Source: Gammaproteobacteria bacterium (GTDB taxonomy: Bacteria; Pseudomonadota; Gammaproteobacteria; Burkholderiales; Rhodocyclaceae). From it: a stretch of 64,000 nt of DNA. The stretch is taken from contig JARFTZ010000046.1 in assembly GCA_029289235.1 (NCBI GenBank), forward strand, positions 1 through 64,000, in the 5' to 3' direction. Shown here one piece after another: positions 25,856 to 33,802 of the stretch. Positions within the stretch are counted from its first letter, which is position 1. The number at the start of each line of letters is the position of its first letter. The notes beneath the pieces were generated by a model. That model did not search any database. It saw only the letters and a program-made list of their open reading frames with translations, and was not told the DNA's origin. Made by a program: the position numbers and the translations under genes.

Positions 25856-26923
25856 ATGTCACGAGACACCTTGCTCAAGATTCTCGATCTAGCGCACTGG
25901 GCGCCCAGCGGAGACAACACCCAGCCCTGGCGCTTCGAGATCGTATCCAACACCCACATCGCCATCCACGGCTTCGACACACGCGACCACGTGCTTTACG
26001 ACTTCGACGGACACGCCAGCCACATGGCGCACGGCGCCTTGCTCGAAACCCTTCGGCTCGCCGCAACGCGATACGGGTTCAGAGCCGGGTGGATGCTACG
26101 CGACGGATGCGATGACACCGCGCCGATCTACGACGTGACGTTACATCCCGAAGATATTCCTGAGGATCCACTGGTTGAGTTCATCGAATCACGCTGCGTG
26201 CAGCGGCGGGCAATGCGCACGACTCCGCTCTCCGAAAAACAGAAACAAGCCCTGCGCAACGCAGTCGGTGACGAATTCACGCTTCAGTTCTTCGAATCGT
26301 TCAGCGACCGCCTGTCGATCGCACGACTGCTCTGGCTCAACGCCAAGATCAGACTGACGTGCCCTGAAGCCTACCCTGTACATCGAGACATCATCGAATG
26401 GGGCGCCCGTTTCAGCACTGATCGAATTCCGGAAGAGGCAGTCGGCGTCGATCCGCTGACGGCAAAGCTCATGCGCTGGGTGATGCAGAGTTGGGAACGG
26501 GTCGAGTTCTTCAACAAGTATCTCGGTGGAACGATCATTCCGCGGATACAACTTGATTTCATTCCGGCACTCGCCTGCGCAGCCCACATCCTGATGAAGC
26601 CGGTTGGACGCGCCGTTTTGCTGACGGATCACGTCCGTGCCGGCGTCGCCCTGCAACGGCTCTGGCTGACAGTGACATCCTTTGGTTTTTATCTGCAACC
26701 GGAGATGACGCCTTTGATATTTCTCTGGTATGTGCGTTCACAGAAGCAATTCTCGACTGAAAAGGCACTTGCGGTGCAGGCCAAAAAAATGTCCCTCCAG
26801 TTCGACAACACCTTCAGCACCAAGGAAGACGACAGCTTTTCCTTCTTCTGCCGAGTTGGCTACTCAAAACAGCCCACCGCCAGATCGCTACGTCGCGCGG
26901 TTGCCGACCTGAATCTTGAATAA
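25856..26923 (+). CDS. Nitroreductase-fold protein, partner of the ThiF-like gene
   Basis: The 355-residue protein opens LLKILDLAHWAPSGDNTQPW, the FMN-binding entry of the nitroreductase family (A-P-S-x-x-N-x-Q-P-W). A central ESRCVQRRAMRTTPLS corresponds to the R-R-T cofactor loop, and GVALQRLWLTVTSFGFYLQP the C-terminal helix. It is longer than simple nitroreductases (about 200). Pairing with ThiF recalls the actinobacterial MoeY/Rv1355c-type proteins, in which ThiF-like and nitroreductase-like parts are, as I recall, joined in one chain. Its reaction is unknown; an FMN-dependent oxidation of a small molecule or peptide is a guess. Confidence 0.78.
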   Translation: MSRDTLLKILDLAHWAPSGDNTQPWRFEIVSNTHIAIHGFDTRDHVLYDFDGHASHMAHGALLETLRLAATRYGFRAGWMLRDGCDDTAPIYDVTLHPEDIPEDPLVEFIESRCVQRRAMRTTPLSEKQKQALRNAVGDEFTLQFFESFSDRLSIARLLWLNAKIRLTCPEAYPVHRDIIEWGARFSTDRIPEEAVGVDPLTAKLMRWVMQSWERVEFFNKYLGGTIIPRIQLDFIPALACAAHILMKPVGRAVLLTDHVRAGVALQRLWLTVTSFGFYLQPEMTPLIFLWYVRSQKQFSTEKALAVQAKKMSLQFDNTFSTKEDDSFSFFCRVGYSKQPTARSLRRAVADLNLE

Positions 26924-27058
26924 GAGCCACTTCTAGCCGGGCCGATACACAACCGTGGTGTCGACTATTTTTACACTAGCAAGCCCCAAAATAATCGACA
27001 ACAACCCAACAAAAATTATTATTGTTTTATTTCAAAAACTTAGGAACAAATCAAAATT

Positions 27059-27075
27059 TTGGCATGACGTTTGCT
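27059..27075 (+). promoter_or_regulatory. Sigma-54 (-24/-12) promoter
   Basis: TTGGCATGACGTTTGCT fits the full consensus TTGGCAYRNNNNTTGCW. It lies about 50 bases upstream of the PEP-CTERM start, with an A/T-rich stretch (27000-27050) just upstream that could aid bending. In other exosortase A bacteria, PEP-CTERM genes depend on RpoN and the PrsK/PrsR two-component pair, which are not in this window. Confidence 0.85.
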
Positions 27076-27123
27076 ACTAATTGGCCGAGGGTTGTTGGAA
27101 CCCGACTTTTAGGAGGTGAAGCC

Positions 27124-27903
27124 ATGAAATTGTTCAAAAAGACCCTAGCAGCAATTGCAACCGTTAGCGCATTGACTGCTGCGGGAACTGCCAATGCCTA
27201 CCTCACAGACTGGTATTTGGATGCTGACGGCGCAGGCGGCAATGCAGCTGTTTTGGTTTCCGAATACATCGACCTCAACGGAAATTCCTATATCCAGAAC
27301 ACGTTTTCCGATGCCACGAACTTTACATTCAATGAAGTTGGAACCTTTCTTTCCCTCCTCGCTGACAGTTCTACAATAATCGCTCCCCTGAGTTCGTCTT
27401 TTGTTGGCCAGGGTGTTGGCGATACATCGAGCGGATTTAGTTTCACGAACGGTACCTTGGTCGTAAACTCCGGCGCAACGACAATTGCAAGTTTCAATTT
27501 GCTGAGTGGTAGCGGTGCTTTGGATGGCTCGGCTGTACCGAATGGATTGGTTACCTTGGTATTCGAGGCAACAAGTCTGGCAAGTGGTTATTTCTTCCGT
27601 GACGCTGGGTTGACCGACGATTTGGCTGACGAACTTAGTAGCGGAGCTCTGGTGTTCGGTTTCACGACAACGAATGCCAGCCTCTTGGAAAGCTGGTCTG
27701 GTTCTGTTGAAGCTGGATTAGTATCCCTCTGGAATGCTAACTTTGACGATATAACAGAAATCTCCAGTAACGGCGTCACTGAACTCGTTATCAGCAATAA
27801 CGGTCAGTTCCGGCTGCAAGTACCCGAACCCGCATCACTGGCTCTTGTCGGCTTGGGGTTGCTTGGTGTTGGAGCCCTGCGTCGGCGGAAAGAAAATCAA
27901 TAG
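27124..27903 (+). CDS. PEP-CTERM sorting-domain protein
   Basis: A 259-residue exported protein. The start ATG follows a strong AGGAGGTGAA site; in-frame ATGs further upstream lie before the sigma-54 promoter and are discarded. Residues 1-26 are a signal peptide ending in ANA. The C-terminus has VPEPASLALVGLGLLG followed by a basic RRRK cluster: the Pro-Glu-Pro motif, membrane helix and positive tail recognised by exosortase A. The middle is rich in Ser, Thr, Gly, Asn with no domain I recognise, and its base composition is more AT-rich than its neighbours. It is the only PEP-CTERM substrate visible here and is probably a surface or matrix protein. Confidence 0.93.
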   Translation: MKLFKKTLAAIATVSALTAAGTANAYLTDWYLDADGAGGNAAVLVSEYIDLNGNSYIQNTFSDATNFTFNEVGTFLSLLADSSTIIAPLSSSFVGQGVGDTSSGFSFTNGTLVVNSGATTIASFNLLSGSGALDGSAVPNGLVTLVFEATSLASGYFFRDAGLTDDLADELSSGALVFGFTTTNASLLESWSGSVEAGLVSLWNANFDDITEISSNGVTELVISNNGQFRLQVPEPASLALVGLGLLGVGALRRRKENQ

Positions 27904-27923
27904 TCTGGCTTCTTGTCAAGAAC

Positions 27924-27955
27924 GATGGCCCACGAAAGTGGGCCATCTCATTTTT
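27924..27955. terminator. Rho-independent terminator
   Basis: A 10-bp perfect stem (GATGGCCCAC/GTGGGCCATC) with a GAAA loop is followed by TCATTTTT. It ends the PEP-CTERM transcript and stands between it and the convergent DUF1302-like gene. Confidence 0.9.
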
Positions 27956-27967
27956 AAATCGACGATA

Positions 27968-29380
27968 TCAAAAACTGTAGCGAACTTCTGAGTAGACTCG
28001 ATCCTGTCGATCATAGCGCCCGAACAGCCCGAGTGGCGCCCCCTTGAAGATATCGGCGCCCACCGCCAGACGCCAGTTGCGCTCGAAGTTCCAGAGAAGT
28101 TTCGGGCGGAACAGCCAGTCCGTCCGGTTCAGGCTGGTAATCCACAGCGCCTGGGCCTCGACCTTGTCGCCGAATTTCCGGTTGAGCAATAGCGACAGTC
28201 CATTCTCCCGTTCGTCGGCGATCAGGTCCGAATCGTAAGAGAAATACTTGCGCTGAAACACCTGGAAATTAAAGCGTGTTTCCGCAGGCAGGCTGAAATC
28301 CAGCCCCACTGCCCAGTCAAGCGTATTCTGCGGAACCACACCGTTGCTGTCCGTCGCATCAAGGACCGAAAACTGGCGGCCGCGCGTATAGACCATTTCG
28401 CCTTTCAGAACGACGTCGCCGAAATCCTTTGCCAGCGTTCCACCGTACTGGTGGATGCGGTCATGCTTCGCTTGATAGATATAGGTGCCGGGAACGCTCG
28501 TCGCGTCCCGGTAGAAGGTCGGCGAAACATCCATGCTGCTGTACGCAAAACCGGAGATATCCCAGCCGTTGGTCAGCGTCGAGAGACGAACGCCATAGTT
28601 GGAATTGCCAAGGTTGCGCGCGGGGCGGTCTTCATTCCGATAAACGATGTTCACGCCTGCCGGATGAATCTGGTAGGGATAGAACTCGGCGCCGGGTTTG
28701 CCGATCTCGTCATAACTGGCGACCGGAATCCAGAGAAATTCGGCGTGGAAATCATCGCTGAAGTACTCCGCGCGAGCGGCCCACTGGGGGACGCGCATCA
28801 TGTCGAACTCGGGAAGAATGAATTCGCGCATGTCGCGGGCTGAAACCACGTCGGCGAAGAAAAGCCCGACCATTTCGCCCCAGACGACATGCTGTTTGCC
28901 AAGGCGATAATCCCAGTTGCCCGCACTGACATCGAGATAGTTCTCGCGCAGATAGATATTGAACCGTTGATCATGGGCGACATCGCCCGAATAGAACTCG
29001 TCAACGCTGAACACGGCATCGTAGTCGACACGGGCACCGAGCTTCCATTTGATGCCATTTCCAAGGTTGCCTTGCCCGGAAAAGTCAGCGCGAGTCACCA
29101 TCTTCGACCAATGCGACGGCGACTCGATCGTGTGCGCCATTTCCAGCTGGATAAACCCCCTGAGCCCACTTCCTCGGGAAACCGGCGACTTTTCGGCAAC
29201 GGAATCGTCCTTGAACAAGTCGTCGTCATCGGCGAAAAGAGCATCCCGACTGCTGGAAGCTTGTTCCTGGGAACCGCCAGCCGCCATCAGCAGGGGAAAA
29301 TCCGCGCCATTTCCTGCAGCGGGAAAGGCGAGTGACAGCGCCGAACAGACCGAAAGCTTCAAAACCAGTTTTCTGCTCAT
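27968..29380 (-). CDS. DUF1302-like outer-membrane beta-barrel protein
   Basis: About 470 residues: signal peptide (LVLKLSVCSALSLAFPAAGNG), an acidic linker (ADDDDLFKDD), then amphipathic beta strands ending with a C-terminal Phe (YSEVRYSF). WDYRLGKQHVVWGEMVGLFF and DVVSARDMREF resemble the conserved R-x-G-x-Q-x-V-x-W-G-E segment of DUF1302 proteins. The ATG at 29378-29380 is chosen because AAGGAAAA precedes it. It lies 33 bases downstream of an ABC ATPase gene on the same strand, suggesting an outer-membrane partner in a lipid or lipoprotein transport path. The exact family is less certain than the barrel. Confidence 0.72.
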   Translation of the reverse strand: MSRKLVLKLSVCSALSLAFPAAGNGADFPLLMAAGGSQEQASSSRDALFADDDDLFKDDSVAEKSPVSRGSGLRGFIQLEMAHTIESPSHWSKMVTRADFSGQGNLGNGIKWKLGARVDYDAVFSVDEFYSGDVAHDQRFNIYLRENYLDVSAGNWDYRLGKQHVVWGEMVGLFFADVVSARDMREFILPEFDMMRVPQWAARAEYFSDDFHAEFLWIPVASYDEIGKPGAEFYPYQIHPAGVNIVYRNEDRPARNLGNSNYGVRLSTLTNGWDISGFAYSSMDVSPTFYRDATSVPGTYIYQAKHDRIHQYGGTLAKDFGDVVLKGEMVYTRGRQFSVLDATDSNGVVPQNTLDWAVGLDFSLPAETRFNFQVFQRKYFSYDSDLIADERENGLSLLLNRKFGDKVEAQALWITSLNRTDWLFRPKLLWNFERNWRLAVGADIFKGAPLGLFGRYDRQDRVYSEVRYSF

Positions 29381-29413
29381 GTTTTTCCTTGTCTGCCTTT
29401 TCGTCGTTTTCAC

Positions 29414-30145
29414 TCAATCCCGATGACGCTGGCGGGCCAATGACCACTTCTTTTCTTCCGAACGAACGGCAAGGACGCTGACCTCGCCGTCCTCGACACG
29501 GACGAGCCGGTCGGCCTTGGCGATGACCCGCTTGTCGTGCGTCGAAAAGATGAATGTGGTGTTGAACGCCCGGTTGATCTGCTTCATCAGGCTCAGAATT
29601 TCCTCACCTGTCTTGTGGTCGAGGTTGGCCGTGGGCTCGTCCGCCAGCACGATCGACGGAAGAATCGCCAAGGCACGGGCAATGGCAACGCGCTGTCGCT
29701 GGCCACCGCTCAACTGGTTCGGCCGATGCTCGGCGTATTTCGCCAGCCCAACGATATCGAGAAAGTACTTGACCCGCTTTTTCCGCTCTTCCGACGAAAC
29801 ATCCCGCCGCTGCAGCAGTGGGTACTCCACATTTTCCGCGGCCGAAAGCACCGGCAGCAGGTTGAAGGTCTGAAAGATGAAACCGATCGTACGATTCCGC
29901 AAATCGGCCAGTTGATCCGGCGTCTTGCCGCTTACGTCGACATCATTGATGAAGATCTTTCCGCTGGTTGGCGTGTCTATACAACCGATCAGATTGAGCA
30001 GCGTCGTCTTCCCGCTTCCGGACGGACCGGCGATCGCCAGGAACACCCCGGGCTCGAAAGACAGCGTGATGTCCTTGAGTGCTTGGACTTTCTGATCGCC
30101 GAGCAGATAATCCTTGTATACGTGTTCGATGCGGACAACGCTCAT
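29414..30145 (-). CDS. ABC transporter ATP-binding protein, LolD/MacB type
   Basis: The 243-residue ATPase has Walker A GPSGSGKTT (about 39-47), the Q-loop in FIFQTFNLLP, the signature LSGGQRQRVAIARAL, Walker B IVLADEP and the switch histidine in FSTHD. DKRVIAKADRLVRVEDGEV is the LolD/MacB-type ending. It should drive a lipoprotein- or lipid-extracting complex with the two FtsX-like permeases at 22425-24898, although a plus-strand three-gene block now separates them. The ATG at 30143-30145 gives the standard MSVVRIEHVYKDY start. Confidence 0.93.
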   Translation of the reverse strand: MSVVRIEHVYKDYLLGDQKVQALKDITLSFEPGVFLAIAGPSGSGKTTLLNLIGCIDTPTSGKIFINDVDVSGKTPDQLADLRNRTIGFIFQTFNLLPVLSAAENVEYPLLQRRDVSSEERKKRVKYFLDIVGLAKYAEHRPNQLSGGQRQRVAIARALAILPSIVLADEPTANLDHKTGEEILSLMKQINRAFNTTFIFSTHDKRVIAKADRLVRVEDGEVSVLAVRSEEKKWSLARQRHRD

Positions 30146-30157
30146 TTCAGGCTCTCT

Positions 30158-30174
30158 GCCAACTCCGTGTTGGC
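30158..30174. promoter_or_regulatory. Palindrome in the divergent ABC/LolA-like spacer
   Basis: GCCAAC-TCCGT-GTTGGC is a perfect 6-bp inverted repeat in the 53-bp spacer between two divergent genes that probably serve the same pathway. It could be a shared operator; no regulator is identified. Confidence 0.3.
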
Positions 30175-30198
30175 TGGCTGGCGGCAAAGGGGAATACC

Positions 30199-30990
30199 AT
30201 GGAAATCATGACCATCCGACTTCATTGTGTCAAGACCGCTGTGACAATTGCATCTTTTCTGGGACTGCTGACGGTGCAATCCGCGTTCAGCCAGGAAACG
30301 GCGGCGGCAACTGACGACCCGGTCGCCAGGAGCATCGTCGAGAAAGCGGATCTCGTGCGCTTTCCCGCCGAAGGTTTTCAGGTCGAGGTCAGCATCAGCA
30401 CCACAAAATCCGGGCAGGACGCGGAGACCCGAAAATACCGGGTTCTGTCGAAAGGGAACAGCAACACGGTCGTGATGGTGACCGAACCCGCCTCCGAACG
30501 CGGACAGATCATTCTGATGAAGGGGCGTGACCTGTGGATATTCATGCCGGACGTTTCACAGCCTATCCGAATCGCCTTGTCCCAGCGCCTGACAGGCCAG
30601 GTGGCGAATGGCGATCTTGCGCGCGCCAACTTCGCCGGGGATTACCACGCCAGGATCATCCGCACCGAAACCATCGATTCGGAGAACTACCACGTCCTGG
30701 AATTGAACGCTGTGGACCGCGGCGTCACCTACCAGAAAGTCATTTACTGGGTACGGCAGAAAGACAACTGGCCATTCAAGGCCGAGTTTTATTCGCTGTC
30801 GAACCGCCTGTTGAAGACGTGCAAATACGAGCGCTACCAGATGATGGAGGGGCAGCAGCGCCCAACGCGGCTGGTCATGATGGACGCCATGCGGAGCGGA
30901 GAGCAGTCGGTTCTGGAATATGAACGGATGAAACTGCGCGATCTGCCGGACAAGGTGTTTACCAAGGATTACCTGAAAAAGCTCGATTAG
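30199..30990 (+). CDS. Periplasmic LolA-like outer membrane lipoprotein-sorting protein
   Basis: The 263-residue protein has an N-terminal signal peptide (TAVTIASFLGLLTVQSAFS) and a LolA/LppX-like half-barrel: RKYRVLSKGNSNTVVMVTEP, RGQIILMKGRDLWIFMPDVS, the conserved GDLARANFAGDY and YWVRQKDNWPFKAEFY. It probably carries a lipid-modified protein or lipid across the periplasm. The start follows AAAGGGGAA. It is divergent from the ABC ATPase gene and with it and the DUF1302-like barrel makes a plausible inner-membrane, periplasm and outer-membrane series. Confidence 0.85.
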   Translation: MEIMTIRLHCVKTAVTIASFLGLLTVQSAFSQETAAATDDPVARSIVEKADLVRFPAEGFQVEVSISTTKSGQDAETRKYRVLSKGNSNTVVMVTEPASERGQIILMKGRDLWIFMPDVSQPIRIALSQRLTGQVANGDLARANFAGDYHARIIRTETIDSENYHVLELNAVDRGVTYQKVIYWVRQKDNWPFKAEFYSLSNRLLKTCKYERYQMMEGQQRPTRLVMMDAMRSGEQSVLEYERMKLRDLPDKVFTKDYLKKLD

Positions 30991-31112
30991 CAGGCAGCCG
31001 GGACGAAGTATAAAAGCTCGGCCAAACCGGCACAGGCCGCTATCCAGTATCGGGAAGCAATCGCGGACAGGCCCCCGGCCTTCTCCGCGGCGACGACTTC
31101 TTCAGCGTTTCC

Positions 31113-31604
31113 TCAGGTACGTCGCACCGATCGTGAGAGAGTTTCGAGCAGGCCCTTGGCCGCCTGTTCGCAAAGATCGAGAACAACCTCAAACCCCTCG
31201 TCGCCGCCGTAATACGGATCGGGGATTTCGTCTTGCGACGGATCATCGGCAAAATCGAGGAACAGGCCGAGCTTGTGCTGGTGCTCAACCGGGCACAGAC
31301 GACGCATGAACGCCAGATTCTGCTTGTCCATGGCCAGGATGCGATCGAAACGCTGAAAATCCTCCGCCTCCAGACGCCGGGCACGCAATCCGCCCAGATC
31401 GTAATCACGCCTGGCAGCAGCCCGTCTCACCCGTTGATCAGGAGCCTCCCCCTCATGGTAGGCATGGGTGCCCGCCGAATCGACTTCGAGGAACCGTGAT
31501 ACGCCGGCCTGACGTGCAAGGGTTCTGACAATCACTTCCGCGGCGGGCGACCTGCAGATATTGCCCATGCAGACGAGAAGCACCTTGTAGCACCGTTCAG
31601 ACAC
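31113..31604 (-). CDS. Low-molecular-weight protein tyrosine phosphatase with a satellite-supplied N-terminus
   Basis: The 163-residue enzyme has the catalytic C-x5-R loop at C12-R18 (CMGNICRS) and the general-acid Asp in PDPYYGG near residue 128. It is the Wzb/Etp class that dephosphorylates BY-kinases such as the one encoded at 18999-19949. The chosen start is a GTG at 31602-31604 preceded by AAGGAG. The codons for LLVCMG lie in the 19-bp attachment core, so the first eight residues (VSERCYKV), the start codon and the ribosome binding site all belong to the integrated element; the host's own 5' end lies at 42101-42131. The gene looks functional. Confidence 0.9.
   Translation of the reverse strand: MSERCYKVLLVCMGNICRSPAAEVIVRTLARQAGVSRFLEVDSAGTHAYHEGEAPDQRVRRAAARRDYDLGGLRARRLEAEDFQRFDRILAMDKQNLAFMRRLCPVEHQHKLGLFLDFADDPSQDEIPDPYYGGDEGFEVVLDLCEQAAKGLLETLSRSVRRT
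31562..31580. repeat. attL core
   Basis: TGCCCATGCAGACGAGAAG, identical to 42101-42119. On the minus strand it encodes LLVCMG of the tyrosine phosphatase active-site strand. Confidence 0.92.
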
Positions 31605-31642
31605 CAATAACTCCTTGATTTTCAGTATTTCCACGTCAATGT

Positions 31643-31696
31643 TTGTATATTGAATTAAACCGTTGTATATTGCGTACGTGCTACCAACGTGCTACC
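31643..31696. promoter_or_regulatory. Left-end direct repeats: TTGTATATTG pair and GTGCTACC pair
   Basis: TTGTATATTG occurs at 31643-31652 and 31663-31672, two helical turns apart. GTGCTACC occurs at 31678-31685 and 31689-31696. The GTGCTACC pair recurs at the right end of the element (42039-42058), as expected for integrase arm-type sites; the TTGTATATTG pair is a candidate excisionase/AlpA site or part of the integrase promoter. Roles are inferred from position. Confidence 0.6.
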
Positions 31697-31705
31697 AAAC
31701 ACATT

Positions 31706-32740
31706 ATGCCTACGCTCTCAGACCGTTTAATCAGGGACAGCAAGCCAGGTGCTACCGAAAAATGGATTTCGGACGGAGCCGGGCTTTATATCCGCATTAG
31801 ACCGAACGGAACCAAGACTTGGTTCATTCGCCGCAAACGCGCCGGGAAGACTACCACAGAGACTCTAGGCGAATTCCCCGCGATGAATTGCGCTGCTGCT
31901 CGCACCGCCCTAGCCAAACGATCATTCGCACCAAACCCCGAAAAAATCTCTTTTGGCGATCTACTAGAGGAATGGTATTCACGCCGTATTGAGCCGCGTT
32001 ACCGTGTCACCAAAAACATAAGAACCTATGTAGACCGAGCCAAAGCGGAATTTGGTAGCACCGCCCTTCCCCGCCTAACAACTCCGCAGCTTGTGAAATG
32101 GCTACAAACCTACGCGGAGAAAACCCCCGTTGCCGCGAATCGCTGCTCATCAAACCTGAAATTAGCCCTGAACTATGCGGTGGAGTGCGGATATATCGAG
32201 CGCAATCCTCTACAGGCCGTCACCATTCGCGTGATCGGCGGGGAAGAAAAGACACGTGACCGCGTTCTGACCGACGACGAAATCCGCGCAATCTGGCAAT
32301 CGCCCCATCATCACGCTGCGCTAATCCGCTTCCTTCTTCTCACTGGCCTACGCATCAGCGAGGCTCAAAAAGGTTACGTCGACGGCGACCGATTCCGCGC
32401 CGATCACACCAAGAACAAAAGCGCCCATTGGGTTTATTTGCCTCCACTGGCTGTTGAGCAGTTAGCCAAACCGTTCGACACGTCGCCAACATCTGTTCAG
32501 CTTTGGTTAAAACATACCTACAAAGCGACCTTCACCCCACACGACTGCCGGCGAACATTCGCCACCAGGATGGCCTACATCGGGATCGCTCCACACATCA
32601 TAGAAAAATGCCTAAACCACAGAATGCAAGGCGTTATGGGCATCTACAACCGGGCCGAGTACGAACAGGAACGCATCGACGCCGCTATCGCATGGGCTGA
32701 TGAACTACAAAGGATCACAACGAGCAACACCGCCGCCTGA
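31706..32740 (+). CDS. int: Tyrosine-type integrase (P4-like)
   Basis: About 344 residues. The N-terminus has the DUF4102-like arm-binding fold (LSDRLIRDSKPGATEKWISD, LYIRIRPNGTKTWFIRRKRA), then a core-binding domain, then the catalytic domain with Arg in LLTGLRISEAQ, Lys in TKNKSAHWVY, H-x-x-R in PHDCRRTFATRM, a His in CLNHRM and the nucleophile Tyr in GIYNRAEY. It catalyses insertion and excision at the 19-bp core. The ATG at 31706 gives the standard MPTLSDRLIR start; no strong ribosome binding site is visible. The gene points into the element. Confidence 0.93.
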   Translation: MPTLSDRLIRDSKPGATEKWISDGAGLYIRIRPNGTKTWFIRRKRAGKTTTETLGEFPAMNCAAARTALAKRSFAPNPEKISFGDLLEEWYSRRIEPRYRVTKNIRTYVDRAKAEFGSTALPRLTTPQLVKWLQTYAEKTPVAANRCSSNLKLALNYAVECGYIERNPLQAVTIRVIGGEEKTRDRVLTDDEIRAIWQSPHHHAALIRFLLLTGLRISEAQKGYVDGDRFRADHTKNKSAHWVYLPPLAVEQLAKPFDTSPTSVQLWLKHTYKATFTPHDCRRTFATRMAYIGIAPHIIEKCLNHRMQGVMGIYNRAEYEQERIDAAIAWADELQRITTSNTAA

Positions 32741-32819
32741 CGGACTCAGGCAAGCGGGCCGGCAAGGCGAGACAGCGCCAAGCCAGCCCCGACCTTTCAT
32801 CACTGTATAGGAGTGAATC

Positions 32820-33140
32820 ATGGCCAAGAGCAAGTCTAGCAGCAGCAAGTTACAGAATAATATTCTCTTTAATGCTGATATTTCTGAAGAGACAATGCGG
32901 AGTATGGAACAGGCAGCAACAACGCAAGCCAGGGGGCAGCAACGCCGCATGTGTCTTGCCGTGTGCGCACGTTCGTCGGATGTTATTCAAAAACTTATGG
33001 AAGAATCCCCGGAGGCCTTTATTGAAACCATCGATATGATCGAGGCGTTTCATGAGCACGCCCAAGCTTTAGTGAAAGTCTCAGAATCCGCGTTGGCACG
33101 CATGATACTGGTAGGCAAAACCACTAAAGCAGCAGTTTGA
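32820..33140 (+). CDS. Hypothetical protein, satellite early region
   Basis: This 106-residue protein is not one I recognise. It starts after a clear AGGAG and is soluble, helical and Ser/Ala/Met-rich, with a charged N-terminus (MAKSKSSSSKLQNN) and no membrane segment. No enzyme motif is seen. A terminator-like hairpin follows it at once. Its position after the integrase suggests a regulatory or replication-accessory role, but nothing in the sequence proves it. Confidence 0.7.
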   Translation: MAKSKSSSSKLQNNILFNADISEETMRSMEQAATTQARGQQRRMCLAVCARSSDVIQKLMEESPEAFIETIDMIEAFHEHAQALVKVSESALARMILVGKTTKAAV

Positions 33141-33149
33141 CCGTTTAAG

Positions 33150-33182
33150 CCGCGCCCTGCCCTCGCGGGGCGTGGTTTTCGT
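33150..33182 (+). terminator. Terminator-like hairpin
   Basis: CGCGCCC and GGGCGTG arms around a 10-base loop form a GC-rich stem followed by GTTTTCGTCTCTT. It separates two small genes of the satellite. Confidence 0.6.
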
Positions 33183-33188
33183 CTCTTA

Positions 33189-33698
33189 ATGGATAGCGCC
33201 ATGAAACAAGACGAAGTTGTGATCCTAGCAGGCAGGGAAGCGTTTCTAGACGCTTTCTGTATGCAATACGGTGTTTCTATCGTGAGTATCGACCGCAAGC
33301 TGGCTGAAATCCCCAACGACAACCCGAACAAAGCAGAACTTATGCGCTATCGCCAGTTGATCGCATCAGCGAACGCAAAAAGTGATATGAAGTTGGTCAC
33401 CGCATGGCTCCACGCACTCATGATCGGCCTGAAAGCAGCAACGCACACGATCCCGCTGGCTCTGGTTGGTGAGAAATTCGGCAAAGGCAAGCCAAAGGGC
33501 GCGAATGGGAGGCTTAGAAAAATTGTTCAGCGAGAGCACGAAGCCACAGGTCGACAAGGATGGAAGGCGGTTATTTCGGCGATGGAATCGAGCAACGATG
33601 TAGATGAAGTTGATTGGGCCGAAGAGCGGGTTTGGCTGAAAGGAGAATCTGGTTCGCGCTCGTTCAAGACCATCAAGAACATTATTTCAGAATTGTAA
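33189..33698 (+). CDS. Hypothetical protein, satellite early region
   Basis: A 169-residue soluble protein of unknown family. The middle (VGEKFGKGKPKGANGRLRKI) is basic and could touch nucleic acid; the rest is mostly helical. A second in-frame ATG lies four codons in and is about as likely a start, since neither has a strong Shine-Dalgarno sequence. It precedes the AlpA-like regulator by 104 bases; that gap holds a CCCGGC/GCCGGG hairpin at 33713-33733. Confidence 0.65.
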   Translation: MDSAMKQDEVVILAGREAFLDAFCMQYGVSIVSIDRKLAEIPNDNPNKAELMRYRQLIASANAKSDMKLVTAWLHALMIGLKAATHTIPLALVGEKFGKGKPKGANGRLRKIVQREHEATGRQGWKAVISAMESSNDVDEVDWAEERVWLKGESGSRSFKTIKNIISEL

Positions 33699-33802
33699 TC
33701 GCATCAAAAATCCCGGCATACGCTAAGCCGGGAAAGCGGGTTAGTAGCTTAGAGGACATGGAAGTTCATGTGAATTTCCAGACACCTGAAAGGAAGCTAC
33801 TT

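Noticed and set aside
27022-27123. Longer N-terminus of the PEP-CTERM protein
   Set aside because: It would begin upstream of the sigma-54 promoter and mask the signal peptide; the AGGAGG-preceded ATG is better.
30991-31112. A further copy of the dispersed palindromic repeat
   Set aside because: ACCGGCACAGGCCGCTATCC and nearby bases resemble the unit but are too diverged to call; at best a relic.
33713-33733. Terminator before the AlpA-like gene
   Set aside because: The CCCGGC/GCCGGG hairpin has a T-run only on the minus strand, where no gene is present.
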